From Paraburkholderia caffeinilytica (GTDB taxonomy: Bacteria; Pseudomonadota; Gammaproteobacteria; Burkholderiales; Burkholderiaceae): 64,000 bases of DNA. Position 1 is the first letter of the stretch. Each line of letters starts with the position of its first letter. The DNA lies in NCBI RefSeq assembly GCF_003368325.1, contig NZ_CP031466.1, positions 2,046,001 through 2,110,000 on the forward strand, in the 5' to 3' direction. Below are positions 46,738 through 56,139 of the stretch, piece after piece. The position numbers were made by a program, and so were the translations under genes. The notes under the pieces are model-generated. The model saw only the letters and a program-made list of their open reading frames with translations. It was not told the DNA's origin and made no database searches.

Positions 46738-47031
46738 ATGACCCTAACCTCGTTGCGGAGCAATTCCGACACGGAAGCTCTTTTACAGGCATGTGTGAGC
46801 TTCGATCCATCTGACGCATCACATAGGGTGGTTATCCAGATGATGGTGATGCCTATGCTTCGGCGCCGCCTTGAACTATTGCAACTGGCAGCCCGCGTGG
46901 CACCTGCAAGCGGGCCAATTCAATCCGCGATACAGGAGATCGAGGCTGCCTTGAGCACCGCTTCGGCTCGTCTGGATCGCATGCCTCAACAAGACAAGGA
47001 AGCAGGCCGCAAGAAGCAAACACGTGGCTAA
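46738..47031 (+). CDS. Hypothetical 97-residue helical protein
   Basis: The ATG is preceded by GAGGAAA at close spacing. The product has helices at about 22-50 (HRVVIQMMVMPMLRRRLELLQL) and 58-80 (IQSAIQEIEAALSTASARLD), and a basic C-terminus (GRKKQTRG). No signal or membrane segment is clear. I do not recognise the family. It ends 9 bp before the zinc-ribbon gene, so they may be translated together. Confidence 0.55.
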   Translation: MTLTSLRSNSDTEALLQACVSFDPSDASHRVVIQMMVMPMLRRRLELLQLAARVAPASGPIQSAIQEIEAALSTASARLDRMPQQDKEAGRKKQTRG

Positions 47032-47040
47032 CCCGATCAT

Positions 47041-47250
47041 ATGTCAAGCGATCCCCGCATACATTGCCCCCGATGCAAGCGCTACATCGTTCCGAAGCTC
47101 GCGCTCAACAGAAAGGCCACCAAACCGGACAGGCTCTATTGTCCGGATTGCGGCACGACGTTAAAGGATTTCTACAATGCATGGCCAGCTGCCATTATGG
47201 TTTTCGTTGTCATCGTATGCGTGATCTATTTCCGTCTCGGGCATGCGTGA
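47041..47250 (+). CDS. Zinc-ribbon membrane protein
   Basis: 69 residues. Two CxxC pairs (IHCPRCKRY near 8-16 and LYCPDCGTT near 32-40) form a zinc ribbon. They are followed by one transmembrane helix at about 48-66 (WPAAIMVFVVIVCVIYF) and a very short tail. Membrane-anchored zinc ribbons of this size often act in small protein-protein contacts, but no partner can be named. It is spaced 9 bp from the gene before it. Confidence 0.72.
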   Translation: MSSDPRIHCPRCKRYIVPKLALNRKATKPDRLYCPDCGTTLKDFYNAWPAAIMVFVVIVCVIYFRLGHA

Positions 47251-47280
47251 AATTGGCTTTCCCTTCGCATTACAGGCTCG

Positions 47281-50200
47281 TCACATCCCGGCCGCTGCAT
47301 TCAATTTCAGGTGCCTTGGCAGCAAGGCCATCTCCGGCTTTGGCACCGGCCGGCCATACAGGAATCCTTGCGCGACACGACAACCGTTCGCCTCCAGAAA
47401 GGCCGCCTGCTCGACCGTCTCGACCCCTTCCGCGACGACCTGCTGCCCCAGGCAGTGCGCGATGGACAGGATCGCCTTGACAAGCTCACCGTGACGCCGG
47501 TCTGTCGTCACCCCCTGGACGAACGATCTGTCGATTTTCAACGTGTCGATGGGGAATCGGACCAGATAGTTGAGCGCCGAGTAGCCCGTGCCGAAATCGT
47601 CGATGGCGATGGAAAATCCCATCGATCGGAGCGCCGAAAGCGTGCCCAGTATCGTGCTGTCCTCCTCCAACAGCAGGCTTTCCGTGATTTCGAGCTCCAG
47701 CCATTCAGGGCGACAGCCGGTTTCGTCGAGAAACTTGCCTAGCGTCGCGACCAGATCGCGAAACTGGAACTGGCTGGCCGACAGGTTAACCGCCACCTTG
47801 TGGAGTGCCACGTTGCCCGCGTTCCATTCGGCAGCCGTCAGGCAGGCCTCGCGTAACACCCACTCGCCCAGATCGGCGATCAGCCCTGTTTCCTCGGCGA
47901 TCGGAATGAACTGGCTGGGCGGCACCAGGCCAAATCCCGGGCGTTTCCACCTCAGCAAGGCTTCCGAGCCGACTATTTCATTGGAAGGAAGCGAGACTTT
48001 CGGCTGGTAGTGCAATTCGAGTTCCCCGTGTTCGATCGCCCAGCGCAGGTCCGATTCGAGCAGCAGGTGCGCGGTGGCGTCGATCGTCAGATCTTTCGAG
48101 TAGAAACGGAAGCTGCGACGGCCGGCGCGTTTGACAGAGTACATCGCCGAGTCCGCGTATTTCATCAGATCGTCAGCTTCGACACTGTCGCCTGGATACA
48201 CTGAAATGCCGATGCTGCACGAAACGAACACTTCTTTCCCGTTCAGCGCGAAGCGCTCGTCGAATCTGCCGAGGATCGTCCTCGATATATCTTCGAGAAC
48301 ACAGCGGTCGCGGATGTCCGGCAACAGAATGGCGAACTCGTCGCCCCCGAAGCGGGCCACGGTATCACAGGGGCGCACGCAGGCGCTCAGGCGCCTCGCC
48401 GCGTCGCGCAGCAACTCGTCGCCCACCGCGTGCCCCATGGTGTCGTTGATACCCTTGAAGCGATCCATATCGATCATCATTACGCCGGCGAGTTGGCCAG
48501 GCGCGGACCCATCGCCGGTTATCCGGCGCAAACGCTCGCTGAATAACGCGCGATTCGGCAACGCAGTGAGCTGATCGTAGTAAGCCATCTGGTGGATCTT
48601 CTGGCGAGAGACGTGCAATTCGGAAATGTCGCGCCCAACCGCCAGGACATGTTCAACCGTATCGTGCACGCCTCGCTCCGGGGCCAGCTTGATCAGATGG
48701 CAACGTTCCGCGCCGCCCTTCTCTGTCCAGCTCAATTCGAATTCGGCATCTTTTCCGCTCGCGAATACTTCCCCCAGCTTTTGCTCGTAAAGCAGCGTAT
48801 TGGATCCGCCCGGACATTCGGACGGTTTCTTGCCGACCAGCGCGGCAGCGCCGCCTTCCACGAGCGCCGCAAAAGTCGGATTGACATACACGCGCCTGAA
48901 GCCTTTGTCGTAGCGTGCGATCGTGTCGGGGGAGTTCTCGACGAGGGTCCTGAATTCCCGTTCGCGCTCGGCAAGCATCTCCTCCGTATGCTTGCGCTTC
49001 GTGATGTCTCGCCCGACGCCGAGCACCCCGACTACATTGCCCTCCGCATCGAATAGCGGCAGCTTGCGTTTCTCGACCAACACATGTTCACCGGTACCCG
49101 GACGTGTGCCCCAATCTTCGCTGATGCAGATATGTCGTGCCGCGATGGCCGCCCTGTCCGTCTGCTGAAAACGTTCGGCTTCCTTTGCATTAAACAGGTG
49201 GTAGTCCGTTTTCCCGACGATATCGGACTCCCGCCTGCCGAACATACGCTCGAATGCGTGGTTGCAGGAAAGATAGATACCGTTGGCGTCCTTCAGCCAT
49301 ACCATGTCGGGAATGGTTTGCAGCACGCTCAGCAGGCGAACGCGCGCGGTGTCGAGCGCCTGCTCCGCCAGCTTGCGGGCCGTGACATCGCGCGACAGCA
49401 CGAGGAACGTGTCGGTGCCTTGCGTTTCGCCAGGTTTCTTCGCCAGCGAATGTTCGAACCACCGGCGGCTGCCATCCGGCAGGTCGAAGATAATGGTGTG
49501 GTCATAGGTCACCCCCTCTCTGTCGGCTGCCCTGATAGCCTCCATCGCGGCCGTCGCCTGCTGCGGAGGCAACACTTCGCCGACCGTCCTGCCTAACAGC
49601 GTTTCCGCGGGGCTTGCAAGCATGTCCGGGTTTTTGGCCCAGACATTCAGGTATCGGCCGTCCCGGTCCAGTTCGAACAGAATATCGGGGATAGCCGCGA
49701 TGATCCCCTCGGCGAAGTCGAGCGCACGCTTGAGATCATGTTCGGCCTGGCGCTGCTCGGTGATGTCGATCCCGATGGTCAGCACGGACGCGACAACGCC
49801 CGTTTCATCCCGTTCGGCAACCAGGTGAATGTGGTGAATGCGCTGCTGCCCAGCCTCCGTCGTGAAGCGCAATTCCAGTTGCCTTTCATTTCCGGAACGC
49901 GCTGTTTCCAGAATTGCGCCTTCGTATTCCTCAAATCGCCCGTCGGGGTAAAGCTGCATTGGCGTCTTGCCCGCCACCTCGTCGATTCCGTGACCGGAAA
50001 AGGCCGCCAGCTTGGGATTCTGGTAGACGATCTCTGCACGGATCGTATGACGCGCAAGATAATTCGGCAGATTCTCGGCAAGGGAACGGAACTGGCGTTC
50101 GCTTGCCGCCAGCGCTTCCTGCATGCGTATCCGATCCGTCATATCGCGACCGATACCAAGAATGCTGACAATCGTCCCCTCTTCATTTCTTTCCGGGATG

Positions 50201-50700
50201 ATGCTGACCTCGTGCACCAGCAGGTTCCCCTCGCTATCGTATGCAGTCTGGCGCACGAACGGCAACGCTTCCCCGGTGGCCGCAACGTGGGCAATCGCTG
50301 CGCGCACCTGATCGTGGGATTCCGGAATCCGCGTGCCGATCAGGTCCGCTACGGGTTTCATCAAAATGCGTTCGTGCGTGGGGTTGACGTAGAGATAGTT
50401 GCCGAGGCAATCCCAGCGCGCGATATTGTCCGGCAGATTTTCAGCGAGAGAGCGGAACTGCCGCTCGCTGGTCACCAGCGCTTCACGCATCCCGCTGTTT
50501 CGATCGACGTTGGCGGCGAGGTGTGCGGCAACCTCAACACTCAGGTTTCGCAAGCGCAGCAAATGTGCTTGCAGACGCGTTGTTGCACTGTCTTCCGAAA
50601 CATCGTCCTGTGCGGACACCTGGAGTTCCGCCGCAATAGCAGCGATTTCCTTCGCAATGTAGAGGACCTGTTCGATCCGCTGCTCGATTTCGAATGTCAA
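47281..50700 (-). CDS. Five-PAS GGDEF-EAL c-di-GMP protein
   Basis: About 1139 residues from a TTG at 50700 with GGAG six nt upstream; an earlier TTG at 50712 is possible. After a helical lead of about 75 residues come five PAS domains at roughly 80-200, 205-325, 330-450, 455-575 and 580-700. The first two share SERQFRSLAENLP. The GGDEF domain has RFGGDEFAIL near 788, with an RPCD I-site five residues before. The EAL domain (about 885-1130) keeps SEALLRW, ITESLLLEE, IDDFGTGYSALNYL, KIDRSFV and VVAEGVET. Both cyclase and esterase residues look intact, so the protein may be bifunctional. No membrane segment is seen. Confidence 0.93.
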   Translation of the reverse strand: MTFEIEQRIEQVLYIAKEIAAIAAELQVSAQDDVSEDSATTRLQAHLLRLRNLSVEVAAHLAANVDRNSGMREALVTSERQFRSLAENLPDNIARWDCLGNYLYVNPTHERILMKPVADLIGTRIPESHDQVRAAIAHVAATGEALPFVRQTAYDSEGNLLVHEVSIIPERNEEGTIVSILGIGRDMTDRIRMQEALAASERQFRSLAENLPNYLARHTIRAEIVYQNPKLAAFSGHGIDEVAGKTPMQLYPDGRFEEYEGAILETARSGNERQLELRFTTEAGQQRIHHIHLVAERDETGVVASVLTIGIDITEQRQAEHDLKRALDFAEGIIAAIPDILFELDRDGRYLNVWAKNPDMLASPAETLLGRTVGEVLPPQQATAAMEAIRAADREGVTYDHTIIFDLPDGSRRWFEHSLAKKPGETQGTDTFLVLSRDVTARKLAEQALDTARVRLLSVLQTIPDMVWLKDANGIYLSCNHAFERMFGRRESDIVGKTDYHLFNAKEAERFQQTDRAAIAARHICISEDWGTRPGTGEHVLVEKRKLPLFDAEGNVVGVLGVGRDITKRKHTEEMLAEREREFRTLVENSPDTIARYDKGFRRVYVNPTFAALVEGGAAALVGKKPSECPGGSNTLLYEQKLGEVFASGKDAEFELSWTEKGGAERCHLIKLAPERGVHDTVEHVLAVGRDISELHVSRQKIHQMAYYDQLTALPNRALFSERLRRITGDGSAPGQLAGVMMIDMDRFKGINDTMGHAVGDELLRDAARRLSACVRPCDTVARFGGDEFAILLPDIRDRCVLEDISRTILGRFDERFALNGKEVFVSCSIGISVYPGDSVEADDLMKYADSAMYSVKRAGRRSFRFYSKDLTIDATAHLLLESDLRWAIEHGELELHYQPKVSLPSNEIVGSEALLRWKRPGFGLVPPSQFIPIAEETGLIADLGEWVLREACLTAAEWNAGNVALHKVAVNLSASQFQFRDLVATLGKFLDETGCRPEWLELEITESLLLEEDSTILGTLSALRSMGFSIAIDDFGTGYSALNYLVRFPIDTLKIDRSFVQGVTTDRRHGELVKAILSIAHCLGQQVVAEGVETVEQAAFLEANGCRVAQGFLYGRPVPKPEMALLPRHLKLNAAAGM

Positions 50701-50721
50701 CGCAGGCTCCAACGTAGTGGC

Positions 50722-50749
50722 GATATAACTCGGTTATGAAATGCAGCAA
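50722..50749 (-). promoter_or_regulatory. Candidate promoter of GGDEF-EAL gene
   Basis: On the minus strand TTGCTG (50744-50749) and TATATC (50722-50727) are separated by 16 bp. Transcription would begin about 15 nt before the chosen TTG start, giving a very short leader. Confidence 0.4.
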
Positions 50750-51241
50750 GTGCCGGAGCGCTGCCAGTGAGCGCCGGGAGCATCAGCGCCAGATTCACGC
50801 AGTCGACCGGAACACGGAGGCCCACAGTTCATTTTCACATATCCGCCCATCGGACAGACGCCTGGGCTATCGCCCGGTGGAACTTAGGCAGCGGATTCTT
50901 GTGGCTTGCGCAAAACCGTTGGGCTGAAGGGAGGCCTTACCGTCCTGGACCGATTGGATCTGAGTACCGACACCGGCGCGGCGCAACGAGAAATTGCATA
51001 AGACTTCCGCGTGCGAAGTTGAGGGAAGGTGTCTTGCGCCTCTCCACCGGAGCATATGTATACGGCCTCCCAGACAGTTTATTTAGCTGCAGTCAAGCAA
51101 GACTGTCCTGTTTTTGGCGTAGACAAACTTGACCTGTCTCCATGGCTGCGAGGACTGGGAGGTCGACGACACCCTCGCCGTCATTGAACAATTCTGTTTG
51201 CGAATGTCTGACTCAATGACGTCACGCGAACGCGAAACCAG

Positions 51242-51268
51242 AGGTTCCAGCCAGCCTGGCTGGAACCT
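51242..51268 (-). terminator. Hairpin terminator after chemoreceptor operon
   Basis: AGGTTCCAGCCAG and CTGGCTGGAACCT (13-bp exact arms) with a single C between, 19 bp after the small hypothetical gene stop in its direction. The T tract is weak. Confidence 0.6.
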
Positions 51269-51286
51269 GGCACGGCGGTGCGGCCT

Positions 51287-51664
51287 TCAACCTGGCCGAA
51301 GTGCGTTCAGGTAGCGATTGACTTCCGTCAGGAGCGCAGAGTGGTATTTTTCAGGTAAGCATCGGTCGTCGCCGAGGGACAGCAGATCTTCAATCCTGTC
51401 GCGGAACGCGGCGGCAATATCCGCCCGCATGGCGTTAGGCAGATGTGTCAGCATGCAAACCAGCAGCTCGCCAACGACCGCGAGACGCGCACCATGCTGA
51501 ACAACGGCGTGGCCATTCGTCTTCGATAGCGTCGCAAGGGCATCGAGCAACACGCGGTCGCTCACTTCCCGGACTTGAATGCCCAAGGCGAGCAGCGATT
51601 GTTCGGACACAGCGGCTTGAGCTTCCCGGCTGTCGTCGTGTTGCACTTTGTAGGCGTTGTACAT
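51287..51664 (-). CDS. Hypothetical protein next to chemoreceptor
   Basis: 125 residues, helical, with no signal peptide or membrane segment. Segments such as LLDALATLSKTNGHAVVQHGARLAVVGELLVCMLTHLPNAM form a hydrophobic core, and FRDRIEDLLSLGDDRCLP follows. It starts 15 bp after the chemoreceptor stop and is followed by a strong hairpin, so the two form an operon. I do not recognise the family. A role in chemotaxis is inferred from position only. Confidence 0.7.
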   Translation of the reverse strand: MYNAYKVQHDDSREAQAAVSEQSLLALGIQVREVSDRVLLDALATLSKTNGHAVVQHGARLAVVGELLVCMLTHLPNAMRADIAAAFRDRIEDLLSLGDDRCLPEKYHSALLTEVNRYLNALRPG

Positions 51665-51679
51665 GTGGTCGGATCCAAG

Positions 51680-53395
51680 TCAGAAGGTTTGCCAGTCCTC
51701 GCCTGCGGTATCGGCTACAGCCGCTCCTGATTTGTCGGAACTGGTGGCTGGCGCGACCTTTGGCTTCGCAGGCGGAGTGTGACGCGTCTTAAGCATGGCC
51801 GGTGCAGGCAGGCGAGGTTTGCTCCTGGGTAGAACGACTCGCGGCGCCGATTGCACTGCGCCGGGAGCCATCTCGAACACCGAGACGGCATCTTTCAAAC
51901 TGGTTGCCTGTTCCTCAAGCGATTGTGCGGCGGCTGCCGCCTGCTCGACGAGTGCCGCATTCTGTTGCGTCACTTCGTCCATCTGGCCAACAGCCAGATT
52001 CACCTGTTCAATGCCGCGGCTCTGCTCTTCGGAGGCCGCGGCAATCTCGCCGACAATATCCGAAACCTGCTTGATCGCCTGCTTGACCTGCCCCATCGTC
52101 GAACTGACTTCCACGGCTTGTCTCGAGCCGTCCTGAATCGTTGCCACCGACGAGCCGATCAGCTCCTTGATTTCTTTCGCAGCGGCGGCAGAGCGCTGAG
52201 CCAGGCTGCGGACCTCACTGGCGACGACGGCAAAACCACGTCCCTGTTCACCTGCGCGCGCGGCCTCCACCGCTGCATTCAACGCCAGAATATTCGTCTG
52301 GAAGGCGATGCCTTCAATGACACCGGTAATCTCCGAAATCTTGCTCGAACTTGCACTGATTTTCTCGATCGTGCCGACCATACCCTGGACGGTCTCGTTA
52401 CCTGCGTCGGCGACTTCGGTTGCGCGCGTTGCCAGCGCATTGGCCTGGCGGGCATTGTCGGCATTCTGCTTTACCGTCTCGGTCAGTTGCGTCATGCTCG
52501 CGGCGGTTTCCTCCAGAGACGCAGCCTGTTGCCCGGTGCGGGCTGACAGGTCGGTGTTGCCGCTGGCGATTTCCCGCGACGCCACCGTGACCGACTCAGC
52601 GGATGTCTTGATCCCGTAGACCGTATCGCTCAGCTGTCGATCCATTTTCTTGAGGGACGAGAGAAGTTGGCCGAACTCGTCTTGCGATTCGATCTGGACG
52701 TCGTTTCCGAGCTTCCCGGCGGCGATCTGATCCGCAATGTTGACTGAAGCACTCAACGGCACGAGGATCGCCCGCAACAGGTAGATCAAGGCGCCGGCAG
52801 CGAAAAGCAACGCACAGGCGATTACGCCAAACGAGATATAGCGCGCATTCGAAATGGCCGCTTGCTGCGCTGTGAAACGCGCTTGAGCCGTTGTCCGCAA
52901 CTCCTGTTTCATTTTGGTGAGAATGCCGAACACGTGGTTGGCATTGTCCTTGACTTCCAGCCTGTTGACTTCAGCGCCACCCTTCACGTCGCCAGCCTCG
53001 ATGCGCTCCACCTGGTGCTTCATCCCGGCCGCCATTTTCTGGTAGGCGTCCCGCAGCTCCTTGACCGCCGCGAGCTTGTCGCCATCGCGATGACTTTCCA
53101 GATCGCCGATAACCTTGTCGACCTTGTCAAAACGTTCCGCGTTTTCCTGCTTCCATCCGGCAATCGACGCAGGGTCGCCGATCGCGATCATTCTGAGAAT
53201 GTTGATGTCGGATCGGGTAAGCAGTCCATCGATCTCACTCACGGACGCCGCGTCAGAAAAATCGGTCTGGTACATCGATTCCATTTCTCCCCCAGCGGCA
53301 TTGAGGCGCGTGAGAAAGAAGGCGCTCAAGGCAAGCGTCACGAGCACCAGGCTCGCGACAATGGCAATGAGCCTTTTTTTAATGCTTAAATTCAT
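51680..53395 (-). CDS. Methyl-accepting chemotaxis protein with C-terminal CheR-binding-like tail
   Basis: 571 residues. TM1 is at about 8-28, a four-helix-bundle periplasmic domain covers 30-190 (TLDSLL-like, [16 protein letters not shown]), and TM2 is near 192-212. A HAMP domain and a long coiled signalling region follow. The hairpin tip has the conserved [20 protein letters not shown] near 395-415. The ending GEDWQTF resembles the xWxxF pentapeptide that tethers the methyltransferase CheR in Tar-type receptors, after a Pro/Lys/Ala-rich linker ([19 protein letters not shown]). Its ligand is unknown. The ribosome site AAGGA lies six nt before the ATG. Confidence 0.95.
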   Translation of the reverse strand: MNLSIKKRLIAIVASLVLVTLALSAFFLTRLNAAGGEMESMYQTDFSDAASVSEIDGLLTRSDINILRMIAIGDPASIAGWKQENAERFDKVDKVIGDLESHRDGDKLAAVKELRDAYQKMAAGMKHQVERIEAGDVKGGAEVNRLEVKDNANHVFGILTKMKQELRTTAQARFTAQQAAISNARYISFGVIACALLFAAGALIYLLRAILVPLSASVNIADQIAAGKLGNDVQIESQDEFGQLLSSLKKMDRQLSDTVYGIKTSAESVTVASREIASGNTDLSARTGQQAASLEETAASMTQLTETVKQNADNARQANALATRATEVADAGNETVQGMVGTIEKISASSSKISEITGVIEGIAFQTNILALNAAVEAARAGEQGRGFAVVASEVRSLAQRSAAAAKEIKELIGSSVATIQDGSRQAVEVSSTMGQVKQAIKQVSDIVGEIAAASEEQSRGIEQVNLAVGQMDEVTQQNAALVEQAAAAAQSLEEQATSLKDAVSVFEMAPGAVQSAPRVVLPRSKPRLPAPAMLKTRHTPPAKPKVAPATSSDKSGAAVADTAGEDWQTF

Positions 53396-53653
53396 TGAAA
53401 ATCCTTATCTGTAATGCCCGAGGCGCGAGTTCACCGCTTTCCCGGCGCCAGCCGGAGCGCATTGATCCTCGCGAGGGTTCAACTGAATGCCGCGGCAAAC
53501 CTTGTGCTCTCCCGTTTGCGCGGCCTCTATAGGAAATAACGGCAACGGCTACTGAGGCTGAATAGCTACTCCTAGCGATGCAAGCCGCTAATTAGCGCGT
53601 CAGAAGGCTGCCAAACAGTTTGCATCCATTGCGAGATCTTTCCTTAAGCAGTT

Positions 53654-54679
53654 CTAGCCGGAGCTATCCTGATGGCTTGCATTGAGCACGGCGAGTCCAA
53701 TGGCGGAACGGGAATCGACCATAAGTTTTTCAAGAACACGGCCGACATGAATGCGCACAGTCCAGTAACTGATGTTTAACCTGGCCGCTATCTGCTTGTC
53801 GGCGAGACCCTTGAGCAACAGGTGGCATATTTCTCCTTGACGCAGAGTCAGGTCGAACCGTTGCTGAAGCCAGGGTCCGGACCCGATCGTATGCGCGAGC
53901 AGGTGCACCACGCACGCACGCCCCTTGTTTCTCGCGCTGACTGCGTGTTCGACGCAAAGATTGAAACCGTTCCACTGCAACGTCAAAGTCGAGTCGCGCA
54001 GTATCAGGGATAACAGACGGTACAACGCTTCCCTCTCGCCACTTTCCAGGTCGGCCATGAGTTTGCGAGCCTTGTGATTGGGCTTCGGGTCTTCCGATTC
54101 CTGAACCAGGAAGCTGGCACAACTGCCGGTAGATATCCCCGCCTGATCGTTAGCGCGCGCAATGACGCGCAAATGGTATTCGTTGACAAGGTGAGGACGC
54201 AGGACATTGAGCAAGGCAACCTCCCGTGCTCCAAAGCGCTTTTTCGGGTTGCTCGTCCAGAAGCGATAGTCGAACTGGACTTGATCCGTGTCGTGCAGAT
54301 ACAGGTCGATGCCGGAGTACACCTTGTAAGGGGACAGAAAATCGCCAAAGAATTCTGTTCTACGGAGTGCTCGACGATCGATCAAGGTATCGCTCGGTGT
54401 TGGATCATGGCGTCCGCGTTGCAATGGCCAGAAGGGATCAAGGAACTGGAATCGCTGCTCGTAGTCAGCGGCCATCTGAGCGTCGCGCCCCCAGTGGGTG
54501 GCCTGCTCGAATCGACCCGCGCGGCCGTTCCATACGGCGTGTCCAATGAAGTCTGCCTGGAACAAAGCCGTCAGCTTCTGGATAGCGACTGGACGGTCGA
54601 TAAGGCTCAGGTGTGACGGCTTGCCGAGTAAATCGACCAGATCCACTAAGAGGCGAAGATCTTCGGTACTAAAGTGCAT
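53654..54679 (-). CDS. LuxR-type HTH transcriptional regulator
   Basis: 341 residues. The last 60 form a LuxR-type helix-turn-helix (LTLRQGEICHLLLKGLADKQIAARLNISYWTVRIHVGRVLEKL). The N-terminal 270 residues are not an autoinducer domain or receiver that I can recognise; they hold helical and mixed segments (VQFDYRFWTSNPKKRFGAREVALLNVLRPHLVNEYH, a GAF-like style). The class is often found upstream of transport clusters. It is divergent from the DoxX gene and about 1.5 kb upstream of the DUF1329 module, so control of that module is plausible but unproved. No cognate kinase is nearby. Confidence 0.85.
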   Translation of the reverse strand: MHFSTEDLRLLVDLVDLLGKPSHLSLIDRPVAIQKLTALFQADFIGHAVWNGRAGRFEQATHWGRDAQMAADYEQRFQFLDPFWPLQRGRHDPTPSDTLIDRRALRRTEFFGDFLSPYKVYSGIDLYLHDTDQVQFDYRFWTSNPKKRFGAREVALLNVLRPHLVNEYHLRVIARANDQAGISTGSCASFLVQESEDPKPNHKARKLMADLESGEREALYRLLSLILRDSTLTLQWNGFNLCVEHAVSARNKGRACVVHLLAHTIGSGPWLQQRFDLTLRQGEICHLLLKGLADKQIAARLNISYWTVRIHVGRVLEKLMVDSRSAIGLAVLNASHQDSSG

Positions 54680-55349
54680 GGTGTGCGGTGCAATTTTTTT
54701 CTGAGCCTGGTTGCATGTACCAGCGTCTTGAATATGGACCTCATGTCGAATGCAGACACGATGATTTCACTATACGAACCACGAATTCCGGCTCGCAGCC
54801 AGGTGAGCGTCGGTCCGGCCAGAATTGATCAGGCCGGGAAGAATATCCGTCTGAACGGAATCAAAACGCTGTTGCACCTGGAGCAAACTCTGGAATGCAA
54901 ATAGTGGGATAAACATTAGCGCCATCTATCCAATCAAAAGCATCCCGCTCAGGCGCTTTCCAATACTTACTTTTTCGTTTTCCTCCTGGTTATGTTATGT
55001 GCCCGCGTGAGGAGCCCCCATTTACGCCGGCGTGTAGCGATGTTCAATCTGGCCATAACGTATTGACGGCACAGGCGAACGAAAGCCAAATAGGGCGCGG
55101 GATGAGATTTTTGTAGGGTTTTACTGAAATCGAGGTAGGTAATCGTGTTGATTCGATAGACGCCGGTAAATGATTGCGGACCTCTTAAGCGCGCTTCGCA
55201 CCCTATTCGATTTCTATTCGGCAATCCGGCAAACTGGACTTTGCCAATTTGCGCTCACACTCCGTACGCGCAACGCATACGCTTGACCCTTCCAGATACG
55301 CGTGCAGCCACGCTTGCGTGACGGCATGCCCTACCCGTCAGGTCCGCCA
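54680..55349. other. 670-bp intergenic region, AT-richer than flanks
   Basis: Separates the divergent LuxR-type and DoxX genes. Short open frames on both strands (about 54734-54904 plus and 54967-55224 minus) lack family features or good start signals. It probably holds regulatory DNA and perhaps a decayed gene. Confidence 0.5.
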
Positions 55350-55757
55350 ATGATTCGTCAAAATTCCGCTCCGTACGCCGCCCTGCTGCTGCGCATCAGC
55401 CTGGGTGTGCTGTTTGTCGCTCACGCGCTGCTCAAGCTGTTTGTTTTCACTATCCCGGGAACGATCGAGTTTTTCCAGTCAATCGGTTTGCCCGGGCCGC
55501 TTGCCTATCTGGTGATCGCACTGGAGCTATTCGGCGGGATCGCCTTGATCCTTGGATGGTACGTTCCGTACTTCGTGGTTCCACTGGGATTGGATCTCGT
55601 TGGCGCGATCGTCACCGTGCACGCGGCAAATGGTTGGCTTTTCACCAATAAGGACGGCGGGTGGGAGTACCCTGCCTTCTGGCTTGTCGCCCTGATCGTA
55701 TTGCTTCTCCTCGGCGACGGCGCGTTCGCGCTCAGACCGGTCCGCAAAGCAGATTGA
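55350..55757 (+). CDS. DoxX-family membrane protein
   Basis: 135 residues and four helices, the standard DoxX size. The start ALLLRISLGVLFVAHALLKLFVF holds the family R-x-x-L-G-x-x-F-x-x-H-A motif. The mid part has IEFFQSIGLPGPLAYLVIALELFGGIALILGWYV, and the end WEYPAFWLVALIVLLLLGDGAFALR is also typical. An ATG 16 codons upstream is possible. Members include thiosulfate oxidase subunits and stress-linked proteins; the role here is unknown. A strong terminator follows at 55908. Confidence 0.88.
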   Translation: MIRQNSAPYAALLLRISLGVLFVAHALLKLFVFTIPGTIEFFQSIGLPGPLAYLVIALELFGGIALILGWYVPYFVVPLGLDLVGAIVTVHAANGWLFTNKDGGWEYPAFWLVALIVLLLLGDGAFALRPVRKAD

Positions 55758-56139
55758 CCGCCACGGCGACCCGGGGTTTCAGGATCGCGTTTCCACCACG
55801 CCCACGCTCACGCCCTGACCGGCGTGGCGCGGCCTGCCGTCTCTCCCGGCCAGATTCATCGAGACTCAATTCAAGAGGCATCCTATCCAGTCTCTCTGCT
55901 CATTCAGAGCGGAGCGCACGTCCAAGTGCGCTCCGCTTTTTTTTGCTCGCGTGCCACGCTCACGCACGCCCATCGCGCGTGCCTCGAACGGCAAAAATAG
56001 GCCTTAAAACAAGCCTCTACAGATAAACCCTCGGCGACGGTTTGCCAATTTCGGCTAAAGACATTTTTTTGGCATCCCTAGATTTCTCCTCACGGCAACC
56101 CGAAGAAAACCGTATCCGGTTCGACAAGAGGAGTGGGAA
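55758..56139. other. 382-bp intergenic region with terminator and promoter of DUF1329 module
   Basis: Left half holds the intrinsic terminator at 55908-55944. The right half is a likely promoter and leader of the module, but I could not define -35/-10 elements with confidence. Confidence 0.5.
55908..55944 (+). terminator. Strong intrinsic terminator
   Basis: AGCGGAGCGCAC and GTGCGCTCCGCT (12-bp exact arms) with a 6-nt loop, then seven further T (eight in a row). It ends the DoxX transcript and insulates the DUF1329 module. Confidence 0.9.

Larger units (their letters stand above)
50713..51286. other. 574-bp intergenic region
   Basis: Between two minus-strand genes. It holds a candidate promoter for the GGDEF-EAL gene at its left side and a 13-bp-arm hairpin at its right side. 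No gene recognised; a plus-strand open frame near 50767-51132 has no family features. Confidence 0.5.

Noticed and set aside
53654..54679. LuxR-type protein as an acyl-homoserine lactone receptor
   Set aside because: N-terminal half lacks the autoinducer-domain signature and no luxI-type gene is seen.
54734..54904. 56-codon plus-strand frame starting MDLMSNADTM
   Set aside because: No ribosome site or recognisable features; not supported as a gene.
54967..55224. 85-codon minus-strand frame between LuxR-type and DoxX genes
   Set aside because: Basic, no signal, no family, and no good start signal; could be a remnant but not supported.
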